DNA of 64,000 nucleotides from Dactylonectria macrodidyma (lineage: Eukaryota > Ascomycota > Sordariomycetes > Hypocreales > Nectriaceae), in the NCBI GenBank assembly GCA_020744425.1, contig JAGMUV010000004.1, forward strand, positions 3,534,001 through 3,598,000, in the 5' to 3' direction. Below, piece after piece: positions 23,344 to 36,287 of this stretch. Each line of letters opens with the position of its first letter. Position 1 is the stretch's first letter. The notes under the pieces are model-generated. The model made no database searches. It saw only the letters and a program-made list of their open reading frames with translations, and was not told where the DNA came from. The position numbers and the translations under genes are program-made.

Positions 23344-25283
23344 TCAAGCCGCGGTCTTCTCGCTGTGCATGTTGGAGATGTTGATGTCTTCCTCGTGTCG
23401 GCCAAGGTGGACTTCCTTCTCGACCTGAGCGAGATCGATATGCTCAACCATGGCGTCGTCGCCATCGAAGATGCGCGCAATCTCCTCCAGGGTAGGGCCC
23501 TTGGTCTCGACGTAGAAGTACCAGACGAAGATGAGTTCGAGGAAGTCCCAGAGGGTGTAGAACAGCATGAAGTGCCAGTGCTTGGGGAGGTTGTCCCAGG
23601 CCTCCTTGTTGGTTTGGCTAGTCGCGCGTTAGTCTCCAACAAGCAACTGCATGGATTGGGGGTATACTCACTTTCCAATCGCGAGGATAGCCTGGACCGT
23701 GATGTTCATGATGGTCATGCCCTTGGCTCGGAGATGGAAAGGAAGAATCTCAAGGGCGTAGGCAACAAGCAGACCGGAGAAGCCAATATCGTAGAAAACA
23801 CCGAACAGCCAGACAAAGGCAATTTGGGCGTAGCCAGATCCTGTGTTAGTGTACTTGACACCGCCATTAGGCTCATCGTCGGTAGGCGGGGTGGGAACAC
23901 CAGAGTTCTCGTATACGGCACCAACGATGGTCCAGAGGACGAACGAGGCGACCATACCGGAAATGGCAACCAGGAAGAGAGGACGACGGCCGATCTTGTC
24001 GACAGTGAGGGCGGCGCCAATGGCAATGGACAGATCCATGATGGTCTTTCCGGCCGAAAGCTGCAGTGAAGGAGAGACAATCAGCATGACGATTCAGGAA
24101 TAACCGAAAGGAATCTAACTTACAGCGAGCTTTTTGTTCTGTTCTACGATACCGGCACCCTCGTAGATGATGTTGATGTAGTTGGAGAATAGAGCATTTC
24201 CAGAGTACTGAGAGATGATACCGAGAGAAATAATAATGGCGAGCCTCCATCGGTTACCCCTGGTCTTGAGGAAGTCCGCATAGCTGGTGGCCTGGTTGGC
24301 CGACTTATCGGCCTCAATGGTCTGCTTGATCTCACGGTACTGGAACTGGACGGTGGCATTGTTGGCGTCGCCGCCGGCGTGGTGCTTGGCAAGTACGGCG
24401 AGGGCTTCCTCAGACCTGTCCTTATTGACGAGGAATCGAGGGGATTCGGGGACCCACCAGATACCAGCGAGCTGGATGATGGAGGGGACGGCCTGGATGA
24501 AGGTGATGGATCGCCACGACCAGTCGCCGTTGATGGAGGCGGTTCCCCAGCCGACAACAGACACGACTTTGGAATGGGTCAGCAGGCAGTTCACATGGGA
24601 ATTTGAGAGCGGGAGGCTATTTTAACTTACTCAGGGAGCCCAAGTTCCAAAGACAATTGTAGACAGCAGTAAGGGGACCACGGTGCTGGGGATGGCAGAT
24701 CTCTGTGAGAAGCATGGGAGATGACATTTGCGCCAACGAGTTGCCGAAACCGAGAATGAATCGGCCACTGATGTACACTGGACGAAGATTGTCAGCAAAG
24801 TTGCACCATCAATGGGCGGACATGAGAGATGAGATGCCGAGACTCACTTCCGTAACCGTTGCAGAAGGCGGAGATAAAGGCGCCGATGATCATGATGACA
24901 CAGCCAATCATGATGGTGGGCTTTCGGCCAAGGTTGTCGGCCATGTAGGGTACGATGAAGAAGGAGACGATGGAACCGATGCTGTACATATTGATGAGGA
25001 TTCCAAGCTTGCTGTTGTTGTCGACCTCGGGGAAGTAGGAAGTCCAATTGTCCATCTGCTGCGACGTGTTGACCATCATGCCATCGTAGCCGGTGGTGGC
25101 AGAGGCGATCAGCAGGAAGATGGAGAGGATGTAGAGCTTGCGCAGATGAGGCTCCTTGTACCAGGTGACCTTTTCGAATCTGGGGGCCTCTTCTCTGGCG
25201 ACATCGCGGTTGGTCTGACCGGTGACGGCGCTTCGGCCGCCATGGCGATCACCGATGGGCGTCAGGAACTTGGGCAGCGCCAT
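23344..25283 (-). CDS. MFS sugar transporter (hexose/disaccharide porter type)
   Basis: Five exons (25283-24848, 24777-24631, 24566-24124, 24060-23672, 23617-23344) join in frame to 562 residues, a normal length for the sugar porter family. The expected signatures are present in order: a loop motif DNLGRKP after TM2, PESPRFLV before the central loop, DKIGRRP in the second half and VETKGPTLEEI after TM12. About twelve membrane spans alternate with short loops; both ends are cytoplasmic. Members of this subgroup carry hexoses, lactose/cellobiose or related sugars by proton symport at the plasma membrane. The sequence alone does not fix the substrate. The four introns are 54-70 nt with standard edges. 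The start at 25283 is chosen because the next in-frame codon upstream that could start is TTG, not ATG. Confidence 0.95.
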
Positions 25284-27901
25284 TGTGGTGCGCAATGGGG
25301 ATCGTTTCTGAGGGCAGGTTGGAGATGTAATGGGCTGACAACGAAGGTGAGAAGGAGGCCTGAGCTATGGATTGGCTTCAGGGCGGTCTCGTGTGATGGA
25401 GATTGACGAGGAGAGGAGAGGGGCGAAAGAGGAGCATTGTCAAGGGGACGGCTGTTCTACTTATATCCTTGTCGGGAACCATGAGCTCTGTTGTTCAGGA
25501 TCTGCGTCTGGGACTAGGTCTGGCCATGATGGAGATGCCCCCCCAGAGCTATCCCCAGAGCTGTCTTTACGCATCGCACATAACAGTCACGAATTGGTGT
25601 GGGGGAATGCATCGGACAAGGCGGGGAGAGTCCCGAACCGGGGTAGCATTTCGTGGTTAAGACGGGGGGGGGGGGCGGATATGCGGGTTTGAGTCTTTGA
25701 GTCTGGACGGGGCCCCTCGTGAGACTGCAGCAGGGGATGATGTTGTAACTTGTTGTACAAAGTAGCTTTTGGTGGTGTTGTGTGGTTCAGCCTGGGGTAA
25801 GGGCTGGAAGAGTGAGTGGTGGAAGGAAGGCTGGGTAGATCTCAGTCAGGATACGCTCATGCTCATAGGTTGTCGACTGGGGTACGGTCTTGTACAGTAG
25901 GTACCTACGTCGGTACACTGAAATATACCCTGAATGTAACCTCACATGTACGTGAACCGTACTCTGGATTGTCACTTGACGGGAAAATCCTGGGCGATTC
26001 CGACGGTTAGAATCGCGAAAATCCCCCAGCAGTCCGGATATAGGTATGAGCTGAAGTGGCCTGCCAAAGACGGCGTCGAGATTGGTGCCAAGAGCTGTGC
26101 GAGTGGCCCACCGCTTCTGAATCCATCAATTTGGGGTAGGCTTTGACCGTTGAACAACATGCAGTGGCTAGATGAAGGACAGAATCATGAATCCAAGGTC
26201 AAACAGGTGGTAGCTACGGAGGACAGCCAGAGGATCCCCCACCATGCCCTTATTCCCAGCGTATGAAGTCGGTACCTAGCCAGTTGCGCTGACAATATCG
26301 AGAGAATATTTCCCCCAAGCTTCTGATCCGAAACAAGACGGGAACAAAGGTACATGGCGTTGCTGTCATTTAGGCTCGACAATTAACGTTGGTACTGCCT
26401 TGGATGGTGCGAGATGCCTGTGCGCTGTATGTACCCGCGTAAATCAACCTGGGTAGAGAGAGGGAGGGGGACCCTGGAATACGACGGCGTGTGGAAAAAT
26501 CGACATAATTCAACCGGTCAATTCATCCACCCAATGTGCGTTGACGATGTCCCCTCTCCATGCTTCCTCATCCCTGGAACTGTCCCCTCTGGAAGCCTAA
26601 AGGAGCAACGATTGATCTGCTGGACCGGTTCCAAAACGTGGAGGATATGCAGTGTTCTCGGGGGGTGTTGTGGAGGTGGAGAGCTACAGCTTATTGTGCC
26701 CAATGTGGCCCGCTGGAAAAACCCCAAGTCTCCCCGCTGTGGGGAATATCGGCGGATGATTCACTTTAGTAAGGTCAATACCCGGCCGGGTTCCTTTGAA
26801 GTGTGGCATGATCCATGATCCATGGTCCGGGTTCCATATTGCCGTTCGCGATACCGAATTCGCCAAATTTTCTCCAATACCGCTTAACACCGCTTCAAGG
26901 CCACTCCAATACTGCTCCTTTGAGAAATTCTTAAGTCACAACCGATCAGAGCACAAACGAAACGTAACATGCGTCCCGGATAAAGCCATTAGCCAACCTA
27001 GGACAGTGTGATTGGCATACGTGGATAGAAAAGCCCCAAGATGCTTCTCTGGACTGTCGTCTGTCCAATGATTTTGCATGGTGCGGGCTGCAGCCTCACA
27101 TGCTATTGGATACAACGGCCAAACTCGTGTAGTAATAACGCCGATGGTCCAGAAGGTACTGCATGCAGTAGATTCTCTTGCCGGGCTGCTCTCCACCGCT
27201 CTTCTTTCACTCTGCAAGTCACAAGAACTTGGAGGGTACTTTCGTCTAGTTCAGTCTCCGCTTACCCCAAAATCCTCCCGAAAACATGCCAGCCACTTTG
27301 CCCTCGGCAGTTGTTGCACCTTTGGCCCGGAGCTCCACGGCACAGGTTTCTACACCCCTAACTGTAGCTGAACCGTCCCCCGCCAGCGTTCTATGAAGTA
27401 CATGCTAGGTACTACGGAGGGTTGTTCACTGCACATCACTAGGCCTCGGTCGTTGCACCAGTGGATGCATCGTGAAACGCGCTTTCGGATGGCAGGCCCG
27501 AAGGCCATGGTAACCATGATGTAGGCCGTGCAGCCGAAATTGGGGTGGGGGGGTTGGTTAATATATGGCACCTGTGGCGACTACACGTACACAATAGTCG
27601 ATGAAGAGCTGGTGGCTGATGGAACCTTGGTCGTGTGTTTCCACGTTCCAGCTCTCAGATCTCTGCTTCCATGTCCGCGTTCTCGGGATCAGTCCTCGCT
27701 AGTGGAACACTTGGTGTCGTGAAAATATGCCATTGGGTGCGAGCCGCGAGCGAGAAAATACAGTGCTGATGCGCCTCACGATATGGCCCTATGTTCTGCT
27801 AGAAACCTTCCCATGGCAGTGTCTTAGAAGGTACACAATACGCACCCTCCCAAATGTTCGAGATGTTGGTCCCGAAAACACGGCCTAATAAACACGCTGC
27901 C

Positions 27902-27939
<38 letters not shown>

Positions 27940-29834
27940 CATCAGATGAGCATGCAGAGAAGGCTTAGCAGGCATCTTCCTAGACAGCACTCCATACCAC
28001 GACGACTCAAATGGGAGAGACACAGTCCCGGTAGGTTGGGGTTGGGTGTCTTTGTGGGGAAGCTGTCTAGGACACGTGGGAGCGGTACCATAGTTGCATT
28101 CCCCGAACTCGATCTCATACGCAATACGCAGTATGCGAAGTCAAGGGCTCTCATACAGTACTCGAATGTTCTTACTAGAAGCTGCAAGCTTTCGTGTGAA
28201 GTAAGAACGGTGTGGCCGGAGATGCGGGATCTGGACCGATGACCAGGTACAACCGAAAGTTTAAAAAACACCACCATACCTGAAGAGAAAATGGATTTCT
28301 AGGGCTGAGGTCGCATTGGAGCCTAAGTCCCCCCCTGATCGCCTTGGCCTTGGTCACGGTTGACTAAAAAAAGACGAGAACAAGTTGCGGTTTGGCGAGA
28401 TACGTACTATGTCGTTGTTCCTGGGAACACTCCCGAGGATTATCTCCAAGTCAGGCCGTCCTGCTTCAGCTGTCCCTCGTTTTGCTTCAACCATCCCTTC
28501 CTCTGGCGTCATCTTGAGTTTATCTCATTGTCGTACTTCTAGACTTCTACTTCGGGGCATTATTTGCTTGCTGACCACTGCATCATCTCTGCATCCCGTC
28601 GGTCCCCCGTCTCTACAATCCGAAAAATCGCAGGGCCATGACACCTCTTCAACGCGATGACAGCCCGGATATTCGGCCGTGGCTGGCGGTAGTGCAACTC
28701 AATTCGCACTTCCTAGCCACCGTCTGGATGCCACGCGACATCCTCATATCCCGGGGTGGCCGTGGGATCTAAAAATGACGACCCCTTCAGCTTCTTCCGT
28801 TCCCCTGTCTCCCGCCTAGACGGTCCAGCTTGCAACCCAACTGGACTATTGCACTGCATGTACATAGCAACACATCCCGGTGTACCGAATACTAGGGGAT
28901 GCACATGTTAGCTCCGCCCCTCCCTCTTACGCAAGTGCTTCGTGTGCGGCGTGGCTTTCTCTTCCTTCTCTCTTAGAAGGAATCGCCGCTTCCCACAGCA
29001 ACGAAGGCTGTCACGTCACATGGCAGATACATTGATACTTCCATTGATGTTAGAGACCTGTCTCGACTCGTATGACCCTGGGGCCGCACGACGCCGTTGA
29101 ATTTAGGCGCCGTCTTGTCTGGCCTGGCTAATGTAGACCTTATATTCCCCGTTATATTCCCCGCCTTGAAGGTAATAATGTTAGCGAGTACGGGCATGCG
29201 GATGCGGGTGATGTGAGGGCGGGCACGATTTTCATTTAGCCTATCTAGAACCCATCTTGCATCCTAGTCTTGTTACCGTACCATCTGTTACCTGCGACTC
29301 CTTTGGTCCAAGCTGTCACTAATCCATTCGGATCTCGGCTCGCATATTGTTTACTACACCCCTTTTCGTTCAACAAGGCATCTCAGCAACCTCCAGATTC
29401 TTCCAAGACACACTGATCCCTGCATGAATTGCCCATCTCGGGCGTGACATCGTCGAAATAGTTTCCCGATACAATGTCCACGGTCCTGCAGATCCATTTA
29501 TCCTTTAGCCATTCATCGTCGTCGTCGTCCTGTGGTTTCAGCTCTCTGTCACCCAAACGACTGAGGTCAGGAATCGTGGCATCATCCCGACACCACTAAA
29601 CGAAATCTGACATCCAGGCCAGGCACGTCATTCATCCTTCAGAGCAAAGCAACCCCGATATGACAAATAATCCCATTTGGTATAAACAAATCCATGATCC
29701 TTGGACACCCAACCCAAACCAAACATCAAACTGATACGGCTTCCTGCCTCCCGAAAACCATTGCGTAAACCATTCTTGTTACAGTCGGGCCCTCACATGC
29801 CGAGAAAAGAGACGACGCGAGATTCAAGGTCAGT
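25284..29834. other. Long region without a gene
   Basis: About 4.5 kb with no supportable gene on either strand. It contains a G-run of 11 near 25666, a T25-A12 tract at 27902-27938, and GATCCATG-type palindromic stretches near 26807-26830. The first few hundred bases are the transporter promoter; the last part is the 3' flank of the dynamin-like gene. Confidence 0.5.
27902..27938. repeat. T25-A12 homopolymer pair
   Basis: Twenty-five T are followed directly by twelve A. The tract could fold on itself. It is also a place where sequencing or assembly length errors are likely. Confidence 0.9.
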
Positions 29835-32800
29835 TCATGCTTCTCCAACTTCCTCTTGAATCGCGCCGCTCATCATAGCGTCTTGGGTTACATCGTATGA
29901 GGCCTCCTGCGAGAAGTCGTTGTTGTCGGTGCCTGTCTCCAGTTCTTCGATGCTGGCTAACGCTTTGACGAACTTTTCGAGTTCTCCCTTGAGTGTTTCT
30001 CGTTTCGTCGCTGTGGCGTCATCCTCTTCCATGAGCCGCTCGTAGACATTTGCAGCTCCCGGGCCCCGAAGACCCAGCTTGTCATCAAGATAGTAGGGGA
30101 GCTGCCGTTGGATTTCTGGAATCATGCCGTTGGTAATCTGCAAGGCCACTGCATCGGCGAATCGTAGAGCCGCGAGGCGGTAATAACCCCTAACATAAGC
30201 AATCACCCCCAGCTCTTGTTCGAATGGGTCGTGACCGATTTTGACAATATCAACCTCACGTCGTCTCTTGTCTTGAGTCCGCTTTTCTTCCGTCATTGTT
30301 TCCCAGGGATCTGGTGCCCGGCCATCAGAATAGCCGTGCGCCTTCATGCGCATCTCGTGACGGTATCGGGTCAAGAGGATTTCTTCAGCCGAACGGCATC
30401 TGTTGAATGCTTCGCGATTGATGGTGAATAAGCCAAACGTCTCTAGACGATACACGGCTGCGAGAGCAAAGAGGGTCTCCTTGCGTCGCTCATCCAAGTA
30501 CCCCTTTAAGAGCTTGCGAGACTCTTGGTAAACAAGTCTCTTGTTGAGGCGGTCGAACGATTTCTTGAGAGCCGCTTCGAGCAGGTCATGGAGTAAATGC
30601 ATAATCTGGTCCAGAAATGCCTTCATTGGTCCATCCCAAGGCTTGATAGCTTCGCGACAGAGGTCGTTGTATACTTCGTCGGTGATGATATCAGGCATGC
30701 CAGCCCGGGTCTTGGCCTTAATTTCATCCCGTACTTGGCGCAAAGTCCGAAACCCACGTCCGACACGGCTAAACTGGGTGAATGGCTCGGGAAACTGGGA
30801 TTGTCTTGCCGATGGAGAAGGACGAGGCGGAAGACTATTTCTTCCTTCCTCCGGCTTGATGAAGCCGTTTTGGCCATTCGAAGGAACGCCGTTTCCTGGC
30901 ACCTCAAGCCGCTGTCGCTTTGCTGGGGTCGTTGGCGGCCCCATAGTCCGTCGTTTAGATGTAGGCGTCACGGCTGCTGCGCTGACAGATCCGGCATCTG
31001 ATTCATCGTCGGATATCTCCACAACAGGCGAGTCGCTGGCATCTTTGAGTGTGAACTTGGGCTTCATCTCTAAAAGACAATCACGAAAGTTGTCAGGGAG
31101 ATTGCCAAACCGCTTCGAAAATTCGGCTGGCCGTAGCTCCGATCGAGCGTGCTCACCAAACTCCATCAATCCAGTTCGCACTTCGAGTTCCACATTGTCG
31201 GGCAATTCCGGCAGTTTGCGGAGTTCACCAGTTATCTTGACGAGGTGCTGTTTGAGTGTGGACTTGATGTTGGGAAGGCTAGAGGCAACACGTTAGTAAA
31301 CAATGTGAATTGTCCAACTCATTGACAAGGGTGGCTTACCTCTTCGCAAACTCCTCTCCCAATCGCTCTGACAAGAATGCCTTGAGTTTCTCAATCCCGC
31401 ATCGTTCAGCGAAGCAGTGAAATTCAGATGGCCATCTTTCAAGCGAGTGGTCCTCAAAAACGTGTTCCTCCCAAGCCTTGAGTTCATCCAAATCCTTACC
31501 TTGGGGACGTGAAGTGATGAAATAACCGAGTCCGGTCGTGTGAGCCTCCCCATTCATGATTGAGAGCCACTGGTCATGGTTGCCGGCCTCGGGAATAAGA
31601 TCCGCCTTCGTTAACACGCCGATGGTTCTCTTTAGCGCCCCGAGCTTCCGGGTGAGCCCGAAGGTAGATGAGTTCTCGGCATCGCTATTCATGGGCATAG
31701 CACAGAGAATGATTGCCGACGGGTGTTTGATGTAGTCCTTGGACAGGTTACGCACAACGCTGACGAGATAGTCGTCACGGGCGTCAGCAGGGTTCTGAAA
31801 GATGCCAGGCATGTCGTAGAAAGACAAGTCGGGAAGTTCGGGGCCTTTGATTTCGAGTGCAACAATATTGGGCGAAAACTTGGCCGTCACCTCATCAGCG
31901 GCTCGGGCGATCGGGGTGTTCTGTGCAATCGATCCCGACCCAGGGATGAAGAGTTTGTGGCTTTTGTCGTCATTGAGAATGGCAATCTGCGCCCAGCGTA
32001 GAACGTCTTCAATCTCATTTTTGTCGTGCATAGTCTTAAACTCGTGGACCGCCGTGACAGGGAGCTTCCGCCACGGGTAGAAAGGGTCCTGATCTGTGAC
32101 ATCAGTCTCATCTATGGATCCCTGGTTAGGAGGCTGGTAGGAGTACTCCTTCCGGAGCCATACGCGGCAAGACCAGTCGTTATTGCGAGACACCCGAATA
32201 TGCAGCGGGCAGCGAGTGCAGGTGCCCTCGCTTCGTGGGAGCTCAAGGTTTGCTAGTCCAGACATCAGGCTGGACTTTCCAGCCGACTGGTCACCAACGA
32301 GGACGAGCTCTGGGAGTTGCACATCATGGGAAACGCCGAGCTGCTGAAGTTCACCAAGCGTGTCGTTGCAAGCCTTGAGTTTCTTTCCGATGTCCTGGAA
32401 AGAGGTATGAAAAAAGCTTTCGCCAGGGTCCACGCTGGTTGGACTCTCAGCGGCGGCGTTCGCTTGAGGCCGCATTCTCATTTCACGCAGCAACGGTTCG
32501 GGCTCAGTCACACGCTCACTAGGCGTTGCTACAATGAAAAGAGTTAGTCAGCGCTGGTTTGACAGAAAAGGGTTGAGGGAGTGGCGGGACTGGACTTACG
32601 TGCATCTGATCTCCCGTGCCGGTAGAAGGACTGGTCGATGGGCAGGTACGTTGAGCTTCCACCAAAGTTTGAGGTGTTCGAGGTCCCTCTTCCACGATTC
32701 GTACTATCGAAAGTCCCCGATTCTTCAAATGCAGTTGGCTCGGATCCAGAGTCTGGATCTTGTTTTATGATGTTTCGGGAGTTGCCTCCACGAGCGGCTC

Positions 32801-32846
32801 GACGATTTGTAGAGTGAGGCATCCTGTTTGCCGTCTCAGAATTCAT
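29835..32846 (-). CDS. Dynamin-like large GTPase
   Basis: Three exons (32846-32600, 32528-31340, 31278-29835) join to 959 residues; both introns have CTAAC-type branch sites. After a disordered Ser/Arg-rich N-terminus of about 110 residues the dynamin GTPase domain follows: G1 GDQSAGKSS (161-169), G2 region with CTRCP (about 187), G3 DMPG (321-324), G4 TKAD (389-392). A middle/stalk region comes next, interrupted by an acidic and Pro/Ser-rich linker (VVEISDDESD and basic stretches that could be nuclear signals). A helical GTPase-effector-like part closes the protein. It is a fungal Mx/dynamin-related protein, not the canonical Vps1 or Dnm1 (those lack the long linker). A membrane-remodelling or nuclear role is inference. 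An ATG at 32822 has a better Kozak context and may be the real start, eight codons later. Confidence 0.9.
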
Positions 32847-34198
32847 TCACCTTGCGTTGACCGAGCCCCACTCTGTGAAGGTGATTTGATAGGGTGTTTG
32901 GGCAGGAGGAAAAGTGAGTGAACGATCAAAGCAGGCAAATGCTTCGGCTTGTCGCCGCTGTGAGGGAGGCTTGTTCGCGATGGTTGCCAAGGGTGAACGG
33001 GTGAGTGTAACGGTTCAGTGACAGATTTAAACAAATAACATGAGGTTTTTCAGAGGGTATCAAAAACAAGTCAAATTAACGCAGAACGGATTATTCGGAG
33101 GGTAGCGGCTGGCCGGGGAGGTGTGAGATGAAAGTGATGAGGCCAAGTGCTGAAGTGCTGATGCGAATGGTGTTTGGCTTCTCGCCTCCCTCCCAAGGTG
33201 ATGCGGCTCTGGCGCAACACGGGAGATCGATAACTGCTGTTAGATGGTCAGCCTTGGTCATGTGATACAACAGGCAACGCGCACCTTGAAAAATCCGTGG
33301 AAATGGGCTTGAAAATCAACAGAACCATGCAAATCAGATGAAAGCAACCAGTATAATTTCGCAATGCCTTGAACTGGATTTCTGGCCGTTGCAATCCAGT
33401 TCGTCTTAACAAAAGTTAATGCTTCCTGGAGTTGCGCCGGTGCAGGGACGTAGCTCCAGTGGCCAGAGATTAGAACCTAAAAAATAAAAAAATGGCTGGG
33501 GGAGCAACCAGGCAGCCGCCCTGTTGTTGGCTGGTGCCCTGTTACCCCTGAGAGCAATCGTCCTCCAGTAACGCGCAGGCCCTGGAGCTTGGCCAGTTTT
33601 AGTGGTTGCAGACTGGTTGACTGGTTGCCGTGTTAGTGGCTAGGGGCGCGCGCGGGCCGCCATAGGGAGGATCCACTGGGCTCACCTTGTTTCGGTGTGC
33701 ACCCGCTGTGATATCGGTGTAGCCGCTTCTTCACCGAAGCGATAAGGGGTGCAGGGTCTCTCGCCCCCCGCGATGCGACGGCTCTCTGTAGTACGAAGTC
33801 GGCCACGACTTCGACTGGTGGGACATGTCATTATCTACATTGATGAGCAATATGTGAGGCCTCTCCGGCACAATTTAGCCTTCTACTACCTGTAACTTGC
33901 AACCCTTATTTTTAGCTGGAACTAGACCTAGGTGCAAAGTAGTTGACAGCTTTCACGCCTTGTCTCATCGCTTAATCGCATATTCTACAGCTACCCCTGT
34001 CCCGGCTTGACTCGGTGACCGCCTCCATCATCACCCCCGCCAAAAACAGCCCCGTACAGGCCAGCGACCGCCAAATCTCCCACCACCGCTCTCAACACCA
34101 CATCGTCACACCCCTCAACCCTCCCAGGAACGTCACCCGAGACGGTTCTCCCCAGACGCCATCCTACTTTCTCCGTCTCCCCTCTTTCCTCCACAGAA
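32847..34198. promoter_or_regulatory. Shared divergent promoter region
   Basis: 1.35 kb between the dynamin-like gene (-) and the GDP-mannose pyrophosphorylase gene (+). No gene is seen. It includes two perfect hairpins at 33724-33741 and 33794-33813 and pyrimidine-rich sequence before the ATG at 34199. Confidence 0.5.
33794..33813. repeat. Perfect 8-bp inverted repeat
   Basis: CGAAGTCG, a GCCA loop, then CGACTTCG. A smaller one (CGCTTC/GAAGCG with a 6-base loop) lies at 33724-33741. Confidence 0.85.
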
Positions 34199-35656
34199 AT
34201 GTCTCTCCACGTCCCCATGGCGCATCGCGCGAAGGAACAGGGCGCCACCAAGGCCGTTATCCTGGTATAACTCCATTTCCCCTGGCCCGCATTGCTTCAC
34301 GATTGAGTTTGCTAACTCCTCCCAGGTCGGCGGCCCCTCGCGAGGAACCCGCTTCCGTCCTCTCTCCCTCGACGTCCCCAAGCCTCTCTTCGAGGTCGCT
34401 GGACACCCCATCATCTGGCATTGCCTCAGCTCCGTGGCCCGTGTCCCCAACAAGCAGATCCAGGAGGTCTACATCATCGGATACTATGACGAGTCTGTCT
34501 TCCGTGACTTCATCAAAGACTCCGCCAAGGAGTTCCCCGCCATCACTATCAAGTACCTCCGCGAGTACGAGGCTCTTGGCACGGCCGGTGGCCTCTACCA
34601 CTTCCGCGATGCCATCCTCAAGGGCCGCCCAGAGCGCCTCTTCGTCCTCAACGCCGATGTCTGCTGCTCCTTCCCCCTCGACGAGATGCTGCGTCTCTTC
34701 AATGATAAGGATGCCGAGGCCGTCATTCTCGGTACCCGCGTGAGCGACGAGGCTGCCACCAACTTCGGCTGCATCGTCTCTGACGCCCACACCCGCCGAG
34801 TCCTGCATTACGTCGAGAAGCCCGAGTCCCGTATTAGCAACCTCATCAACTGCGGTGTCTACCTCTTCTCCACTGAGGCAATCTTCCCCTCCATCCGCTC
34901 CGCCATCAAGCGCCGTCTTGATCGTCCCTCGCGCCTCGTCTCCTACCCCTCTTCCGATAACCTTGAGAACAGCTTCATCCTTCCCGACGACGACGACGAC
35001 GATGAGAACAAGAAGGAGGTTATCCGCCTGGAGCAGGACATTCTGAGCGACATGGCCGACAGCAAGCAGTTCTACGTCTACGAGACCAAGGACTTCTGGC
35101 GCCAGATCAAGACCGCTGGCTCTGCCGTTCCCGCCAACGCCCTCTACCTCCAGCAGGCCGCCCAGGCCGGCAGCGACGAGCTTGCCACTCCTAGTGCCAA
35201 CATTGTCCCCCCGGTCTTCATCCATCCCACCGCTGATGTTCACCCTACTGCCAAGTTGGGTCCCAACGTCAGCATTGGCCCCCGCGTCCACGTTGGCGCC
35301 GGTGTCCGCATCAAGGAGAGTGTCGTCCTCGAGGACTCGGAGATCAAGCACGACGCCTGCATCCTCTACTCCATTATTGGCTGGGGTAGCCGTGTCGGTG
35401 CCTGGGCTCGCGTCGAGGGCACCCCTCTCGCCGTCGGCAGCCACTCGACTAGCATCATCAAGCACGGCGTCAAGGTCCAGAGCATCACCATTCTCGGCAA
35501 GGACTGTGGCGTCGGCGATGAGGTTCGCGTGCAGAACTGCGTCTGCTTGCCCTACAAGGAGCTGAAGCGGGTATGTTCATTTCTATTCGGTTTTTTTTTG
35601 CATGATTCAATACTAATGCGTAGCCACAGGACGTCAGCAACGAGGTTATCATGTAG
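34199..35656 (+). CDS. GDP-mannose pyrophosphorylase, alpha-type (GMPPA-like)
   Basis: Three exons (34199-34264, 34326-35570, 35630-35656) join to 445 residues. The nucleotidyltransferase domain begins with the signature GGPSRGTRFRPLSLDVPKPL, where the beta subunit would have GGxGTRLRPLT. The rest shows the Rossmann-like core and conserved EALGTAGGLYHF and LNADVCCSFP. A left-handed beta-helix follows from about residue 300 (repeated hexads such as IHPTADVHPTAKLG). The C-terminus ends with the family motif NCVCLPYKELKRDVSNEVIM, whose last eight residues come from a 27-nt final exon. GMPPA associates with and regulates the catalytic GMPPB, which makes GDP-mannose for glycoprotein and cell-wall synthesis. 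An acidic DDDDDDE insert near residue 235 is a local feature. Intron 1 has a CTAAC branch site. The neighbours include a UDP-sugar transporter and a mannosyltransferase. Confidence 0.95.
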
Positions 35657-36287
35657 ATGGAAGCCCGCTATATAATACCAAATCATGAGGTGCAAAAAAG
35701 CTCATTGCTAGAAAAGCATGGAGCGTATGACATGAGGCGATGGTGGAGTTAATTTTGACGAGTGACAGAGGAAGATAGAGGTGGACATCACACTCATCTG
35801 TCCTCGAGACGGAGAAAATTTTAAAATGGATGAGCTATAAGCATAACATAGACGTCTATTTCCGCCCAATGAACCTCCCACTGTTACGTAAAAGCCGGCG
35901 GAGGGTCACCTATGATCCCTCGATTTTCTAAACCCGGTTGATGCGAGAATCTATCCATCCGTATCCGATCCCTTCGTCGGGAGGGAGCACACTAAGTGGT
36001 ACCTCCAGCGTGCATTTCTTGCGTTTCTGATCTGCGTTGCCACCAGGACAACGCCTGTCTAGACCCGGAATTAACTGTTCTAGCTGTCCAAAAAAAGGTA
36101 TACATCCATAACATCTAGGATGATGCTGCTTATATATCTGTATATATGGGAATATTTTTCATGTCATGAAATCGTTGCAAATTCGTGAATGTGACATCCC
36201 CCAAGATGCTGATGATGTTGCACCTGGATGCCAACTTCGTTGTCTTTTAGGGTACTGTTGAGACGTCCCCGCTTCAATGGTCGCCCA
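35657..36287. other. Convergent 3' intergenic region
   Basis: 630 bases between two converging genes. AT-rich parts, a TATATAT stretch near 36135 and no gene. Confidence 0.55.

Noticed and set aside
25284..25295. Four-codon N-terminal extension of the sugar transporter
   Set aside because: It would begin with TTG, not ATG; ATG at 25283 gives the family start.
34257..35465. Open frame of 402 residues on the minus strand
   Set aside because: It is the exact antisense of the GMPPA-like coding exon, whose codon bias leaves the opposite frame open. Its Asp/Gly/Val-rich composition is a shadow pattern.
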